A stretch of 64,000 bases of DNA from Acipenser ruthenus (Eukaryota > Chordata > Actinopteri > Acipenseriformes > Acipenseridae), in the NCBI RefSeq assembly GCF_902713425.1, contig NC_081217.1:20810659-20874658 (forward strand). The letters are read 5' to 3'. The translations under genes were made by a program, and so were the position numbers. The notes beneath the pieces were generated by a model. That model had not been told where the DNA came from. It ran no database searches and saw nothing but the letters and a program-made list of their open reading frames with translations. Of this stretch, positions 1-26,796 are shown in pieces; positions within the stretch are counted from its first letter, which is position 1, and each line of letters opens with the position of its first letter.

Positions 1-354
1 CCTGCTTCTATTAGCACACCTTAAAGGAATGCTAACCAAATAAACACCCTTCAGTCACTGTGTGCTCAATTTTACCATGTTAAGTTTCCTAGCTGTGTGT
101 TTGTTTTCTGATGCATATGTGTTACGTTTTTGTATAATCACTGGTCTCCCTCTGCTTCCCTTTTGAAAATGAGTTCTGCTGCTGTGCTTTTGCTGTGGTA
201 AAGGGATATGAAGCCTCTCTCTGTTTCTCTCCAGGGTCAGTTGTTTCGAGGGTCCAGTTTCTTCTTTCGGCGCGTTCCACTGGAGATGGCAGCTTTAGCA
301 GTGGAGTGACCCTCCCCCCCCCCCCGCCTGAATCGAGGCTTCACAGGGCAGCAC
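1..354. other. Intergenic, no gene recognised
   Basis: The stretch is AT-rich with a poly-C run near 310-325. A good polypyrimidine-AG acceptor ends at about 234, followed by a short open stretch to a TGA near 309. It resembles a last coding exon, but I recognise no family in it and do not call it a gene. Confidence 0.4.
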
Positions 355-597
355 AGGGCAGCAGTGTGGAGTAGTGGTTAGGGCTCTGGACTCTTGACCG
401 GAGGGTCATGGGTTCAATCCCCGGTCGGGGACACTGCTGTTGTACCCTTGAGCAAGGTACTTTACCTAGATTGCTCCAGTAAAAAACCCAACTGTATAAA
501 TGGGTAATTGTATGTAAAAATAATGTGTTATCTTGTAACAATTGTAAGTCGCCCTGGATAAGGGCGTCTGCTAAGAAATAAATAATAATAATAATAA
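355..597 (+). mobile_element. V-SINE, near full length
   Basis: This is a tRNA-derived short interspersed element. The head carries an A-box-like GTGGTTAGGGCTCTGG and a B-box GGGTTCAATCC. The core (CTGTTGTACCCTTGAGCAAG) is the conserved central domain of the V-SINE superfamily. The 3' part contains GCCCTGGATAAGGGCGTCTG and ends in an (ATA)n tail, the LINE-2-type tail used for mobilisation. A second, 5'-truncated copy lies at 59,622. Both are on the plus strand and nearly identical over their shared length, which suggests fairly recent activity. Confidence 0.85.
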
Positions 598-2860
598 CTC
601 AGCACCTCATTCACAGCAGCCGTGAGAACAGCACTGAACAGCTACACACATTTCAACCTGAGCCTTCTGCTTGCTGTGGATTCCAGCTGTTTGGACACTC
701 TTTTCTGTTGTGATTATGTTATGTTATTATTGAAAGAACAGGACGGTTTCTTCAGAGCAGTAGGTCTTTCTTTTCTGTGGTTTTTTTTTTTTTTTTTTTT
801 ATTCTATCTGGGTTCATTGTATTGACTTTGTTTCAGGACAGTAATATTAACTTTGCAGGCAAGTAACTTTGATTTGAAACCAGATTACTTCCATGATGTC
901 GCACGCAGCAACTGTTTTTAGAGGATCATGAACTTAAAAAGTTATAAACAAAACACAGAATTCTATTTTTAAGCTTGTATTTTATTCATAAATATCCTTT
1001 AAGCTTTTTGGGGTCATCTACTTCTGTTCAGTGGTGCCTGTTGGATCAAGACTGTGAGGACGAGATCGTATTTTTACTAATTCTAACCAAGAACAGTTTG
1101 TTCTAATGCAAATATTGAACAATACTGACATGTCGATTTCTTCTTTACTGCTCCGTACTTAAAAGCTGCGTTCGTTTCACTGATCTTTTCGACTCCTCAA
1201 TCTCACAGGTTCTCAGATGTATTGATCGATTGATTGATTGATTGATTGGACCAGGGACACTAACATTTACATCCTGAGGTCCAAACACCGTATTTGCATG
1301 CTTCTCAAGGAAACAGTGCTAAATGGATAGTGTGTCTGTTTAGTTTTTGACCCATGCAGGGTTATCTGCGTTAGTGCCCCCCCACACACACACAAACTTG
1401 AAGATAAAGTGTGTGTGGCTTGTGAATAAAACAGCAGGACAGTCTTTGAGGTTGATTTCAAGGTATAAAGTGTAAATCCTGCGCTGAAGTGAAGCGATGG
1501 AGAGTTACAGCTGACACCTGCTGCCTGACTTCAGTGTTGAAGGTCGCTGTTTGCTTGCTAACTTGTCTCGCTGCAATTGTTTGTATTAATTGGGAGAGGG
1601 CAATAAAACCCTTGGCAAAATGCATATTTAAGAGTGATTTATTGCTGTACTTTTGCATTGTGAATTCCTGTCTCTTATGAGTCAAACTAATGACAGTAAC
1701 TGTGCCAGTAAACAGAGGCCAGAAGACTTGATTTGAACCCTGGACCCCTGCTTTGCCCATTGACAGACTTCAAATGCAGCGTGTATGTATTACAGAAAGC
1801 ATGCTGACGGCGATTCGACTTGAAGAACCGATTCCTGCAACAGGCGAAGATTTTATTAGGTGAAAAAATAACAGGTTTTGTGTTTGATGTGTGTATTTTA
1901 ATGTAGCTGACAGGTGTGGTTTAAATATCTGAACGGTATTCAATGCGATGCCTCGATAAAGAAAAAGGAAATGACGGGTATTACCAGGCAGACTCGAATT
2001 AGGAATGATAGGAACAGGAATTTCCGCGTGGGGCTTTCACCAGCCTGAAGTATCGAGGCGTCAGGGTGAATTCCAAAACGCGCCATGCTGCTCCCCAACA
2101 TTTTTAAGTCTATTGAAAAAGGGATGCATGCATTCGTAAAGAACCTCAATAATAAAACCAAGTTTTCTCCAAAGCGGCTTACCAGAATAGTGGCTGTTAT
2201 GCATGCACACTGCTTTAGGAGGAAATTTAAAAACTAGTTGGCACACTCAGTCTAGTCTGGTAGGTCGGGCGGAGCTTCTTTGAGTAACACGCGCTTGCAG
2301 AATAAGAGTCTCCCGTTTTGCCTGTTTACATTTGAAATGGGTTATTGGATAACAGGATTTGACTATGCGTCTCTCTGAGCAATCAGTATATATTTGTGTT
2401 ATTTATGACTGTAGAAAACGCTGTCCGGGGATTAGTAACGCACGGACAGTGTAGTGTTCTCTCCGAAGGGTCGGTGCTCTCGTCGCTACTGTAATCCTAA
2501 CGAGCAACTCACTCTGTAACACAGAAGCCGGGCTCAGGGAAGCAACGACAAAGTTAGCACAGATCTGAACACACACATCATGTGATACTTTGCACTACAC
2601 CGCACAGAATAAAATCCCTTATATATTGTCCAAGCAGAGACAATATACGTCTTGTGTTGCTTTGTTGTTTTGATACAATGATACATATTATTGATCTATT
2701 TATGTATTTATTATTTGTATTGGTTCTGTACTAAATAATCATCGTTTCATCGCAGCAGATAGCGTATGATTCTAAATAACAGGGCTCTATAATATGTTTT
2801 TAATTGATAAGGTATACTGTATTAATACCGTCTCTGCTACACGTGTAAAAAACGCCCCAG
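598..2860. other. Intergenic, no gene recognised
   Basis: There is no ORF with recognisable homology. It holds simple sequence only: a T-run at 780-800, an ATTG tetranucleotide run near 1,222-1,250 and short CA runs. Confidence 0.6.
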
Positions 2861-3259
2861 ATTACATTCATAGAGAACGCAGCAGATTACATTCATAGAG
2901 AACGCTGCAGATTACATTCATAGAGAACGCTGCAAATTACATTCATAGAGAACGCAGCAGATTACATTCATAGAGAACGCTGCAGATTACATTCATAGAG
3001 AACGCATCAGATTACATTCATAGAGAACGCAGCAGATTACATTCATAGAGAACGCTGCAGATTACATTCATAGAGAACGCATCAGATTACATTGATAGAG
3101 AACGCAGCAGATTACATTGATAGAGAACGCATCAGATTACATTCATAGAGAACGCATCAGATTACATTCATAGAGAACGCTGCAGATTACATTCATAGAG
3201 AACGCTGCAGATTACATTCATAGAGAACGCATCAGATTACATTCATAGAGAACGCTGCA
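2861..3259 (+). repeat. 25-bp minisatellite, 16 tandem units
   Basis: Sixteen head-to-tail units of 25 bp contain the invariant core ACATTCATAGAGAACGC followed by TGCAG, AGCAG or ATCAG. Variants are point changes only (for example CATTG for CATTC in a few units) and unit length never varies. The array ends about 10 bp before the CRE-type sites of the KCTD20 promoter, so it sits in the proximal upstream region. Confidence 0.95.
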
Positions 3260-3264
3260 ATGAT

Positions 3265-3551
3265 TCTATGACGTACGCGCCGTGACGTCGCCCGCTCTGT
3301 GCAGAGACTGCGGTAGGCAGACAAGGACTCCCAGGGACTTTTATTATGACAGAGCGCTTGGTGATTGCTCAGAGGCGAGGGGAGGAGAGATCGGATGCAA
3401 AAACAGAGAGAGCATAAGCAACGATTCAAATTCCTGTGCTGGTGCGGAGTGAGCTGGCAGTTTTGGTTTTTTTTTTCTTTCAAATTGTGTGCCTCCCTAG
3501 CTCTGAACAGGGAAGAGAATCTTCAACCATGCGTTCAAGCGCCGAGAAGAC

Positions 3552-3562
<11 letters not shown>
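3265..3562 (+). promoter_or_regulatory. KCTD20: KCTD20 promoter and first exon
   Basis: Two CRE-type sites, TGACGTAC (3,269) and TGACGTCG (3,283), sit in a short CpG-bearing segment. The sequence from roughly 3,300 to 3,562 has no recognisable coding homology until an ATG at 3,552. It ends in a consensus donor AAG|GTAAGTG at 3,562/3,563. This is consistent with a CRE-driven first exon that is mostly 5' UTR. The start point of transcription is not visible. Confidence 0.55.
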
Positions 3563-9679
<6,117 letters not shown>

Positions 9680-11117
9680 CACAACCCAGATCAACCCTTC
9701 ATCTGGATCAAGACCACACGCCAACATTAGCCCGATGTGTTTACAGGGTAAAATCACCTGGATCCATTTCCTTCAGTCTCACGGGTCGCTCCACTACATT
9801 GAGAGAGTCTCAGGCTGAAGATCCTCCTGTTGGATGTTGGAGACGCCGGCTGTCGATCTGTGATTGGTGGACGCGATGTTCTGGTGCAGAAGTAATGCAG
9901 CACAAAACATCTGGGTCACCTCAACCACTCCAAGTTGATTCACCGTTACACTTAAGAACACTTAAGCAAAGGATCTTATTTTGGAGCCAGATGAGAAACA
10001 CAAACACCCAGAAATCTTGTGTAGCTCTTAAAATACGTTAATCTGTTTTAACAGTGTGCTTGTGAAACCAGGATTCAAAGTGCATCGGTCTGAAAGTAGG
10101 GTCTGGTGATGTGTCGACTGGTCATATAGAAACAGGATCAGTGTTTGATTGCAACAAGAGAACACCTTCAACAGTGGTTGTCCCCTGCTGGATTATATGG
10201 ACTTGAAATATCTCGACATGCAGTTGTCTTAATTCCTGCTGCAGAGTTTGTTTTCACTCAGATAAACGCACTGTCCGTCCAGCTCCTGTCTTTACCAGGC
10301 AGTGTAGTGTGGGGGGGTGACAGTCAGGCATGACAGCACTGACCCCCTCCGTTACAGTTACAAAAGCACGCTGTAATTCAAAAACATTTTCAATTTCCGA
10401 TGAAAAATGTGTTTTGCTAGGTATTTTCAATCGGGTCACCCCGAGCCTTGCCGCCCCTCCCCTCCTGTGATGATGTCATAGTTGATCAGGGCTTGATTGC
10501 TCTTTATTGACCGAACCTACCGGTGACAATTGAGCCGAAAGCGTAAGAAGAAAAACAAAAAGAAACAACAGGTTTGTAAGCACTAATCAACGCCTGTGAA
10601 ACCAGCCTTGGTGTTTTTCTGTTTCTTTGGGCTCCTGGCTAGCAGTCATGCTATTGATCAAACGCACCGTGTTAACCTTGTGTCAGGAGCAGGCTTTGTT
10701 GTGTGAGAACTGGCCAGTGCTACATATTACACACGGATTGCTTTGAACGCCAAAGATTGAACTTGTATGGAGGGCAGTGCGTTGCAACGCCTGCTGCTGA
10801 TCAAGGTTTATTAGGAAGCAAGGCTTACGAGTGATTGAAGACAGGTGTAAAATAATGAGTTTTATATTAAATACAGAGTCAAGCTGCTTTCATAGCGTCA
10901 CTCGCTTTGGTGTTGTTTCGGGTTCGATTAATGAAATGAATCAGAAAAATCTGCACTTTTTTTTTGTAAACAATGACTGTATATATTTTTTTACCAAAAA
11001 ATAACAACGATAATTCAATTCAGGGTTTTTAGTGGTAGGAATTTTTATTTATTGGTGTTTCATTTAGCAGTGTTCTTGGTATTTACAAATCAAAATAACT
11101 ATTTAGTTCCTGGTACT

Positions 11118-11164
<47 letters not shown>

Positions 11165-11500
11165 TTGATTAGGGGTTTAGATTTAGTGAAGGAAAGGAAA
11201 TAGGGCACTGGGCTACTCTCAGCACGTTATTATCAGTCAGACTTACAATGTTAATTAAATACAAATTGCAGGACACTAAGTGCAAATATATATTTAATTA
11301 GAGATATACTATATATGTATACTGAAATATGTACATTATTGTTATGCATACTATAGTCTATTAAACTGCTAAAGGCCAAAGATTACTGTTTAACTAAGTT
11401 TTGCATTGTCTCGATTTAAAAGCAGTGTTTATGGACAGTACCTGGAAAAACATTGTGTACAGCTCCTGTGATCATTCTGAAAATAAAGACGTTATATTAA
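9680..11500 (+). other. Probable KCTD20 3' UTR
   Basis: This stretch after the stop has no coding features. It contains an (ATT)n run at about 11,118-11,163. A canonical AATAAA at 11,482-11,487 is the most plausible poly(A) signal. A short family-2 palindrome remnant lies at 10,577-10,608. Confidence 0.45.
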
Positions 11501-11588
11501 GAAATTATCTTTTCATTTCTATAAAACAGAGGATAAAACACACTGCAAAAATAACAGAAAGCACATCTGGAACCATCGTTATACACAA

Positions 11589-13383
11589 GTGTTTATTGTA
11601 TAGTTTAAGGGCTACCGTTACTTGGCAGCATTAGAAGCTCCTTTCATAGAAACAAGCTTTACTTTCTAGGCAGGTAAATGAAAATCGATACAGTTCAAAC
11701 TTAACGAAAATCTAAATAAAAAACCCAATACATAGCAACTACATTTATACATAATAAACTTGTAAGGCAGCCATATATAATATAACCCTATCAGAAGAAG
11801 TAGGGGGGAAAGAAGTCATTGGCCTGAGTCACAATGCTGGTGGTGCTGCACACAGAAAGAACCCTGTTTAACTGAACTGTGTTTTTGTTTAATAAAAACA
11901 AGCATTTAAAAAAGGGAAGTTCACACCCAGAAACTTTGCTACTGGTGAGAGAAACTCAACCACTACAGAAAACAGAACAATCTGGATAAAAAGGGTTCTG
12001 CTGTGGATGCAGTGCAGGGATGAAAAGGAAGGCCAGGGTGGGAACATCGAATGGGCAACAAAAACTTAAATTACTTCTAGATTCGTTCCCTACTCCCATC
12101 TCTTAAAACTACGACAAGATACCAAGAAATAAAACCAAACGTACATTTACAAAGATTCAAACAGTCCCCCAGCTAGGAGACACACACTCAAGCAAAGTCT
12201 GCCCCTGTTATTTTTTACATTTCAAAACCTTAAAAAGCAACCAATTCATTCATAAAGTAATATTGCCAGATAAACGGCTATTCTTTTTTTCTTTTAAAAA
12301 GGCAGGTTCAATATCTTGGTGAAGGGCAGCAACAAGCCTCTTTGAAAGGGGATAAATAAAACAGAATACAGACCATCTAAAATATAATACACATTATGGC
12401 ATCTAGCACCCATTCTGTGATACAGCAAGCGACTTTCACGGTACGATAGACAGGCTGGTGGAACTACAGCCGCTAACACCACACACAAATAAAAAAATTA
12501 AAAACTCAACAAAAGCACTTGCTCATATTACAGCTGGTGTGTTGTACCATGGCTCTATTAAAAGTTCTTTGGCATCTGTACCTTTACAAAAAAAAAAAAA
12601 AAAAACAACAAAAGCAGCGTGCGAAAACTCTGTGGACCCTAAACCGAGACCTGACCCACTCAATTCCTTAATATGCTGGCGACTGTGAGAGACCCTCAAA
12701 ACGCAAGACCAGAGTTGAGCTGTGAGGATTTAATGCTGCGTTGTACTCGTGAGGGGGCAGGACAACAGTTGAAACAGATAAGGCTTGTATTCTTAGTGCT
12801 CATGAAATGCAGGACTGTCCAGGCAATGCTGAACCTCCTCTTCACCAGGTAACTCCTTTAGGTAGTTAAAATCAAGCCCTATGTATTAAATATGCACTAC
12901 TCACATCCAGTAACTGTGCTAAAGCTTCTTTGACAGTCTGGGATAATTAGCCCATGCATGCTGGTCTACCCGTGCCTAACTCTGTCCCACACTAAGCACT
13001 ACAGACTACACACCCTTTTTTTTTACAATGTTGGCCATTCACAGCCAAAATATCTACTCAAATGAAATATATAAATACAGCAAAGCCCTGGTTTAAGACC
13101 AGACCCATCTTAAAACTTAGCGATCAGATCTGTTAGAAAAGACAGACAGGTTTTCAAAAGATAACTTGAGAACAGGAGACTGCAATATAAATAATGAAAT
13201 GCTATCCTCAAAATTAGATGTGGGTTCTTAGGGATTTGAAATTTGATGAACGTATTTTTTGTACCTGTGCTACATTTCTATAGGGATTGATGCACATTAC
13301 TGAGAAAGTCGGGGGCCCGTCTCTCCCATTTTAAAGGCATTAAACGTTCAGTCCTTGTCCTTGTTCAGGACTAGCACAGTAGC

Positions 13384-13417
<34 letters not shown>

Positions 13418-14207
13418 CAACACCACCAACTACAGGTCCCATAGTCCTTTGGTGCAACTACGGAAATAACTCCAGTTACAGGAAAAGAAATACATATTGT
13501 GAGATCTGTGTGCCGTACTTTAACTTGTATTTTCTTAGCAGAACCACGAATGTGCTATGATTTATAATTTTTTTTAAAATATGCATGTAAAAATCAGATC
13601 CGCTTTCACCACGTGAAGGGAGAGCGTTACAATGAGTATAGTCACAGTGTGCCAGTCCAACATTTTGCATATCTTCAAAAATTGGGTTAAAAATAGAAAA
13701 CGAACTGGAGGAAACAGAACAGCCCTCACAAAAAAAGGCATGTTATAGATGACATCAGTATACCAAGAAAATAAAACTTTTAGGTTTGCATAGGAGTTCT
13801 CTCAGCACTGTCCAATGGGCAGCACCAGAAGACTGAAAGAATGGTCTTTTAAAGAGATGAACATTGCGGATTGCTTTGCTGGTTTCTATAGTCGGTGGTA
13901 TTTTTATGACGCAGAAGGCAGTTTTGTTTTTTTTGTATCTCCTGGTATCGGCGCTCTGTTGAAATGGACATCAGGATCTGTGTAGAAGGTAAAGCCCTTG
14001 TCGTGTTCCGAGACACTGGAGCAACTTGATTTTAAGGCTCAGTTTCTGAATATCCAGCTGGGTTTGTGGCGGATGAAGCTCTCCCCGGCACTTCCATAGC
14101 TCTAGAGGGCATGAGAGGGCAAGGAAGCCCCTCAAAGCCCTTCAGCTTCAGACCGAAATGGTAAACAAAGTGAGAGATCGGAATCGGGTGCACGGGGGTC
14201 TCCCAGT
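11589..14207 (-). other. Probable STK38 3' UTR
   Basis: This is the sequence downstream of the STK38 stop on the minus strand. It has no splice-bounded coding exon, is AT-rich, and carries an A-run near 12,590-12,604 and an (AAT)n run near 13,387. A minus-strand AATAAA (TTTATT on plus at about 11,590) would end the transcript roughly 100 bp from the presumed KCTD20 poly(A) signal. Confidence 0.4.
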
Positions 14208-22156
<7,949 letters not shown>

Positions 22157-25107
22157 GGTTACCTGCAAAACACCAGACAACAGCCACACCATTGTTACAA
22201 TAGGAAGACTGTGCAATGCCAAACTGGGAAAGGCTGGAAATAGAAGACATATGGTTTAGGAGAAGATGCCATTCCCCTGACAAAATGGGATTCTGACTTC
22301 ACACCTACTGAAAAGTCCTTAACAGTTCGCTTGCGCCCCTAGTCCCTTTATGTACTGGAAACATTCAACTATATAAGTAAAAGCTTAGCAATGGCTTCAA
22401 ACGGGCTCAGAAATAAAGTGTTCTAGTTTCACCTTTGTGGTTTCTGTATTAACGGATTAAACCAGCTTTTATCCTGCACCCAAAGAACATTGGAGATATT
22501 TGAGTTCCTCCTGTTATTGGTGCAATTTACTCAAATTTTACTGGATTTTGTTACACTCTGTGCATTTTCCGCCCCGTATAGAAAACAACAAACAGAGATT
22601 TGTGTTCACGCCTGAACATTACCAAAAAAAGTTTTTTAAAAACCTCCTGAGCCACATTCCTGTGAGCCGATTTCTGCACACCTTATCTGAGGCAAACTGC
22701 AGAGCGGCTCAGACACACTCCCGCCTTCACCATGTTTATGTTCCTTCTCTTTCCAGTTATTGCAACACAGATTGTAAAACCATAACACTGACAGTGCACA
22801 CGAATAGCGCGCGTGTGTCTGTGTGTGTGTGTAACTGTATCCTTCATAGACCTTGTAAACACCAGGATACACACGATTAAGAGCGTTTAACAGGGTTCCA
22901 ATACTGGACGCTTCACCGGGTCGCTTTAGTGCAGGGTAAGAACTTTATTTCTGTCTAACTGTGCTAAGCATATAAAGCACCATTAGAGCTGCAGCTAAGC
23001 ATGCAGAGGAGGCACAACAAAGAAACTGTGAAAGACGTCACCAGCACCACACAGTCTGGAATAAAAGCACGGGCGATTGAAACACAGACAATGCACCAGA
23101 CTACACGTCTTAAATAAACGATGCACGCCTGACCTCTGCATAGCCAATCATTACGTTGGCAGCCCTCTGAAAGGGCGTGGCCAGGTACCCCTTCATTCTA
23201 CTGTAAATATAAAGGCATCCTGTCATAGTGTCAGCACAGCGTTGCTGTGTAACCTTTCATTACCTTGGATTGGACCGCTTCCATCTCAGCATCTAATACA
23301 TCAACCATCCCAGTAAAATACATTAAAAATCATCCTGATTCATGACTTAGATTCTTAGGCACGACATATAATGCCTGGTTAATGTTGGTTGGATAAGCTG
23401 CTTTTCTGTAGTGCTTATTTCTTCTGTGATGTCAGGGCAGAGTACTTGATTGCAGTCCTTGAAGCCTTTGGTAAATTGACTTGTATTGTTAAGGGTTTAG
23501 TGCATTTCCAAGAAACGCATCCTATGAATGAAATGGCTCTTCTATTATTAATTCTCAAAACTGGAACAAGCATCCAGAGTATCACAAGATTAGCGAGGAC
23601 TTATGCAATATTTGTTTTTTTAAAACTTGTTAGCACTCCTGACCTGCACGCCTTGTTATTTACAAGAATGCAGATTTGTGCAAAACTAGATCACAGAGTT
23701 TCCATTGACAGGTTACCCTCAGAACGGCGATGGCAAGTCCTGTGTTCCATGGAGAAGGGGGGGTATCAGCACATGTGGGCTCCACTTTAATAAGTTAACA
23801 AAAGATGAGACATGAAATGAACAAGATAAATAGATCTGCTCGGCTGGCTAGCCTCGGGTTTCTAGAGGCATTGATGTAACACTGCAGTTCGGTATGCAGT
23901 CTGAAAACAAACACAAGGAACGCTGAAAAAAACAACAGGCAGGGCCTCCCTAGACAGATTTCCATATTTTTGAATATACATAGTTATCCTGATACTGACT
24001 ATTCTAGTATTTGCTTCCTAAAAACAATATTTATAACTGAAACATATTTAAGCCAATGGTTTTCAAAGTGTACTAACTGGACTAGTAAAACAAATTCTCT
24101 ACCTGATTTCAGCTTCAACGGGCTACAATCAGCTACAATACATTGTATTACAAACAGAAAATGATGGGAAGTCCAGTATGTATGGTGCATCATCTACTGT
24201 TCACATATCATGGGTATAATGTGAATCAAGCCATTTCCCAAGGTTTTTGCTAATCAGGGTCTGTGAAACCAGCCCATTTACGTCCAATAAAGTTTATATC
24301 CGCAAATCTCTGTTCACCTGGATCGGAATTCACTGCCAGGATGGATTTCTGGACCTTTTATTTCTCGGCTAAATACCTCGGTGTCGTCTTAATTGTTTCG
24401 TTGCGAAATAAAAACAGCACCACACCCTGCATTTTTATTTAATCATAATGTCTGTAATGCACGAGCAGCGACAATTGGTTTGTTTTTATCAATGAAATGA
24501 AACGTTTATGCAGTTTTTGCGACATCAAGAAAAAAAAAAGTATTTTTGAACAAGCAAAATGCGAAACCGCGATATTTTGTTGGTCTGTTTTTCGACATAA
24601 AACAAAGGGTTCGCATCAGACCAAGAAATACCGAGCTACAATAAAAACACAAACATTTTAAAACGCTGTAATCGTAAAACTTTCCATGTTTGTCAGTCTG
24701 AATCCGACCAGCTCGTCAGCACACGCTTGTAAAAGCACAGTATTGTAGTCATCCTTTCTTCATCCTGTTGACTTGTATAATGCTACTGCGTTTAATAAAG
24801 TACTTAAAAACACTTATTGCAAACCTCGAGGCGCGTTCACATTCCTTCCCAGTCCGTGTCAAGTTTATTCATGTTGTCAGTGTTACTGGTCGCGCAGGTA
24901 AGGAGCCATACTCTTAAATTAGACTAAAAAAAAAAGACTTAGCTAACGGTTATGCGGACTTCGTAACTTCGCCACGTCTGGAGCACCAAGCTCTCTTATT
25001 TTCGTTCCAGTTAATTTTCAAACGGTTTCTCCGGCGCCTGTGTGTTTTAAATCTCCTAAGAGAAATCCTCTTACGGTCAGTTTTATCGTTATTATTGTTG
25101 TTCTCAC
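22157..25107 (-). other. STK38 first intron (non-coding)
   Basis: A good acceptor (TTTTGCAG) lies 6 bp upstream of the ATG, so the start codon is in exon 2. The preceding 2.9 kb has no coding exon that I can support. It contains a family-2 palindrome remnant at 24,248-24,275 (GCTAATCAGGGTCTGTGAAA). Confidence 0.6.
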
Positions 25108-25240
25108 CTCTGAAAGTTCAGCCACACAACCGTCCGCTCTCCGCTTCCCCTTCGCTCCGTGGCGTATGCGCCTGCGTGATGACGTACCTGAACGTCTCCC
25201 AAACCTTACGCATGGCGTCACTTCGAGGCGTGCTGTAACC
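25108..25240 (-). promoter_or_regulatory. STK38: Probable STK38 promoter and non-coding exon 1
   Basis: A minus-strand donor GAG|GTGAGAA lies at 25,108/25,107, preceded by a CpG-richer stretch with TGACGTAC at 25,180. The donor fits the acceptor before the ATG exon. The same TGACGTAC octamer occurs in the KCTD20 promoter. Placement is inferred from splice-site logic only. Confidence 0.4.
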
Positions 25241-25249
25241 ATGGTGATA

Positions 25250-26790
25250 AAGACGGGCCTATATTATTATAGGTTCGAGCGCAGTTTTGGCAGGAACTGG
25301 AATCAGGGTTTGAAATTTGCACGGACGAAAAATTAAATAAATTAAATATGCTTTACAAACTCTCTTAAACAGCCACATTTCAACCGGAAATGTTTTGTAA
25401 AATTCTACTAGCAGTCAACCATCTCTAGGATTTGAGTTCGTATTTATCTGTTTGGTTATTTATGACCATGAAGTTAACATAATTAGGCGTCGATACACAT
25501 ACTCTTATTAATTAAACGCTCTATGACGATACTAGAGGAAATTATGTATGCCCTGTGTGTCATATAAGTTAATGTATTTCATGCAACACCATAACACGAA
25601 CTGTTGTTGTATTATTTAGATTTATACTTTACATTAGGAATGTGTTTTTAAACTCTCTGCACGAGACTTTTTAACATTGCGTGGTGTTTTACATTTGAAA
25701 CCAATACCCGCTATTCTGTGCCTGTTAAAAAATACATTTTGTATATGTCGTGTTCTTTTTGTAACGACAGATCAGACAGTCGGGTAATGCTGCTATACTT
25801 TGGGTGACGCCGACCGCTAACACGACAAGGTAATATATTTGAAGATAAGTAAAGCTACACTATTCCACATAACAATGTTCAAATACACATACACAAACAT
25901 AGCAAAATAACTGACACGCGTGTGTACTTCGTTCTTCTGTTGTTCTGCAGACTAACATGACCAGATTGCTCACAGGCAATGGATGTGATGGATAGCTGGT
26001 AACTCGAGCGCTACAGCAGGATTGTGAAGCATCTCGCCTTGTCTCACAGTGTCCTCTAATGGCAGGATAAGGAATTACATCTTCAAATGGTGATTTACCT
26101 TTGCATGAAAATTAGTCACTATATATATAGTGCAAAACTGTTTTATAAATACATGTTTAGCGGAGTTCTATTTGTTTACAGGTGAGCTGCTTCAGTCACA
26201 TTGGCTTCTCCCCCACTTGAATCCGTGTTGTGTTGTGCACTGGAACAAACCAGTATATTATAAATCTCCAATATAATGTATAGAAATCGACAAACATCAG
26301 TGAAATTTTTTTTTTTTATTGAACAATTTAAATCTGACATTATTTAAGGAGCCGTTTTAACAGTGGAAATAAACAAAAGAAGACGCAATTGCTACTCATT
26401 GAAAGCAAATGTAGATACAATGTATTTCCTCGTTCCTGGAATAACTACACAACTTCAAGACATTTAAAATAGTAAAAGAAACTGTAAATGCTGTGCCAGG
26501 CACTTAGATTAGGGGAAAGGCTGCATGTTTGCAAGTATTAAGGTCATAGTGTTCAGATTTGCATTTATATATATACAATAAAACAAAAACAAAGAAAACA
26601 ATAAGAATAACAATAGAATTAACACAATATTAAAAATTGCCTGGCCCCACAATTTTTATTACTGGTCATTACTTTTAATTTAAATGGAGAGGTACCCAAC
26701 CCTTATATAAAAGGAGCTATGTCAGAAACACACATATCAACAGCAAGGACATGGATAAGACGTGTGTGCTGTTTTAAACTTGATTTGTTG
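25250..26790. other. Intergenic, nothing recognised
   Basis: AT-rich sequence between STK38 and the first TRIM gene, without coding homology or clear repeats beyond short A/T runs. Confidence 0.6.
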
Positions 26791-26796
26791 TGTTCT

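Noticed and set aside
235-309. Possible last coding exon (acceptor followed by QLFRGSSFFFRRVPLEMAAL and a stop)
   Set aside because: Good acceptor, but the peptide matches no family I recognise and nothing upstream in the window supports a gene.
355-440. tRNA gene, because of A and B boxes
   Set aside because: The boxes belong to the head of a V-SINE; the full element with core and tail is present and no cloverleaf of a functional tRNA is evident.
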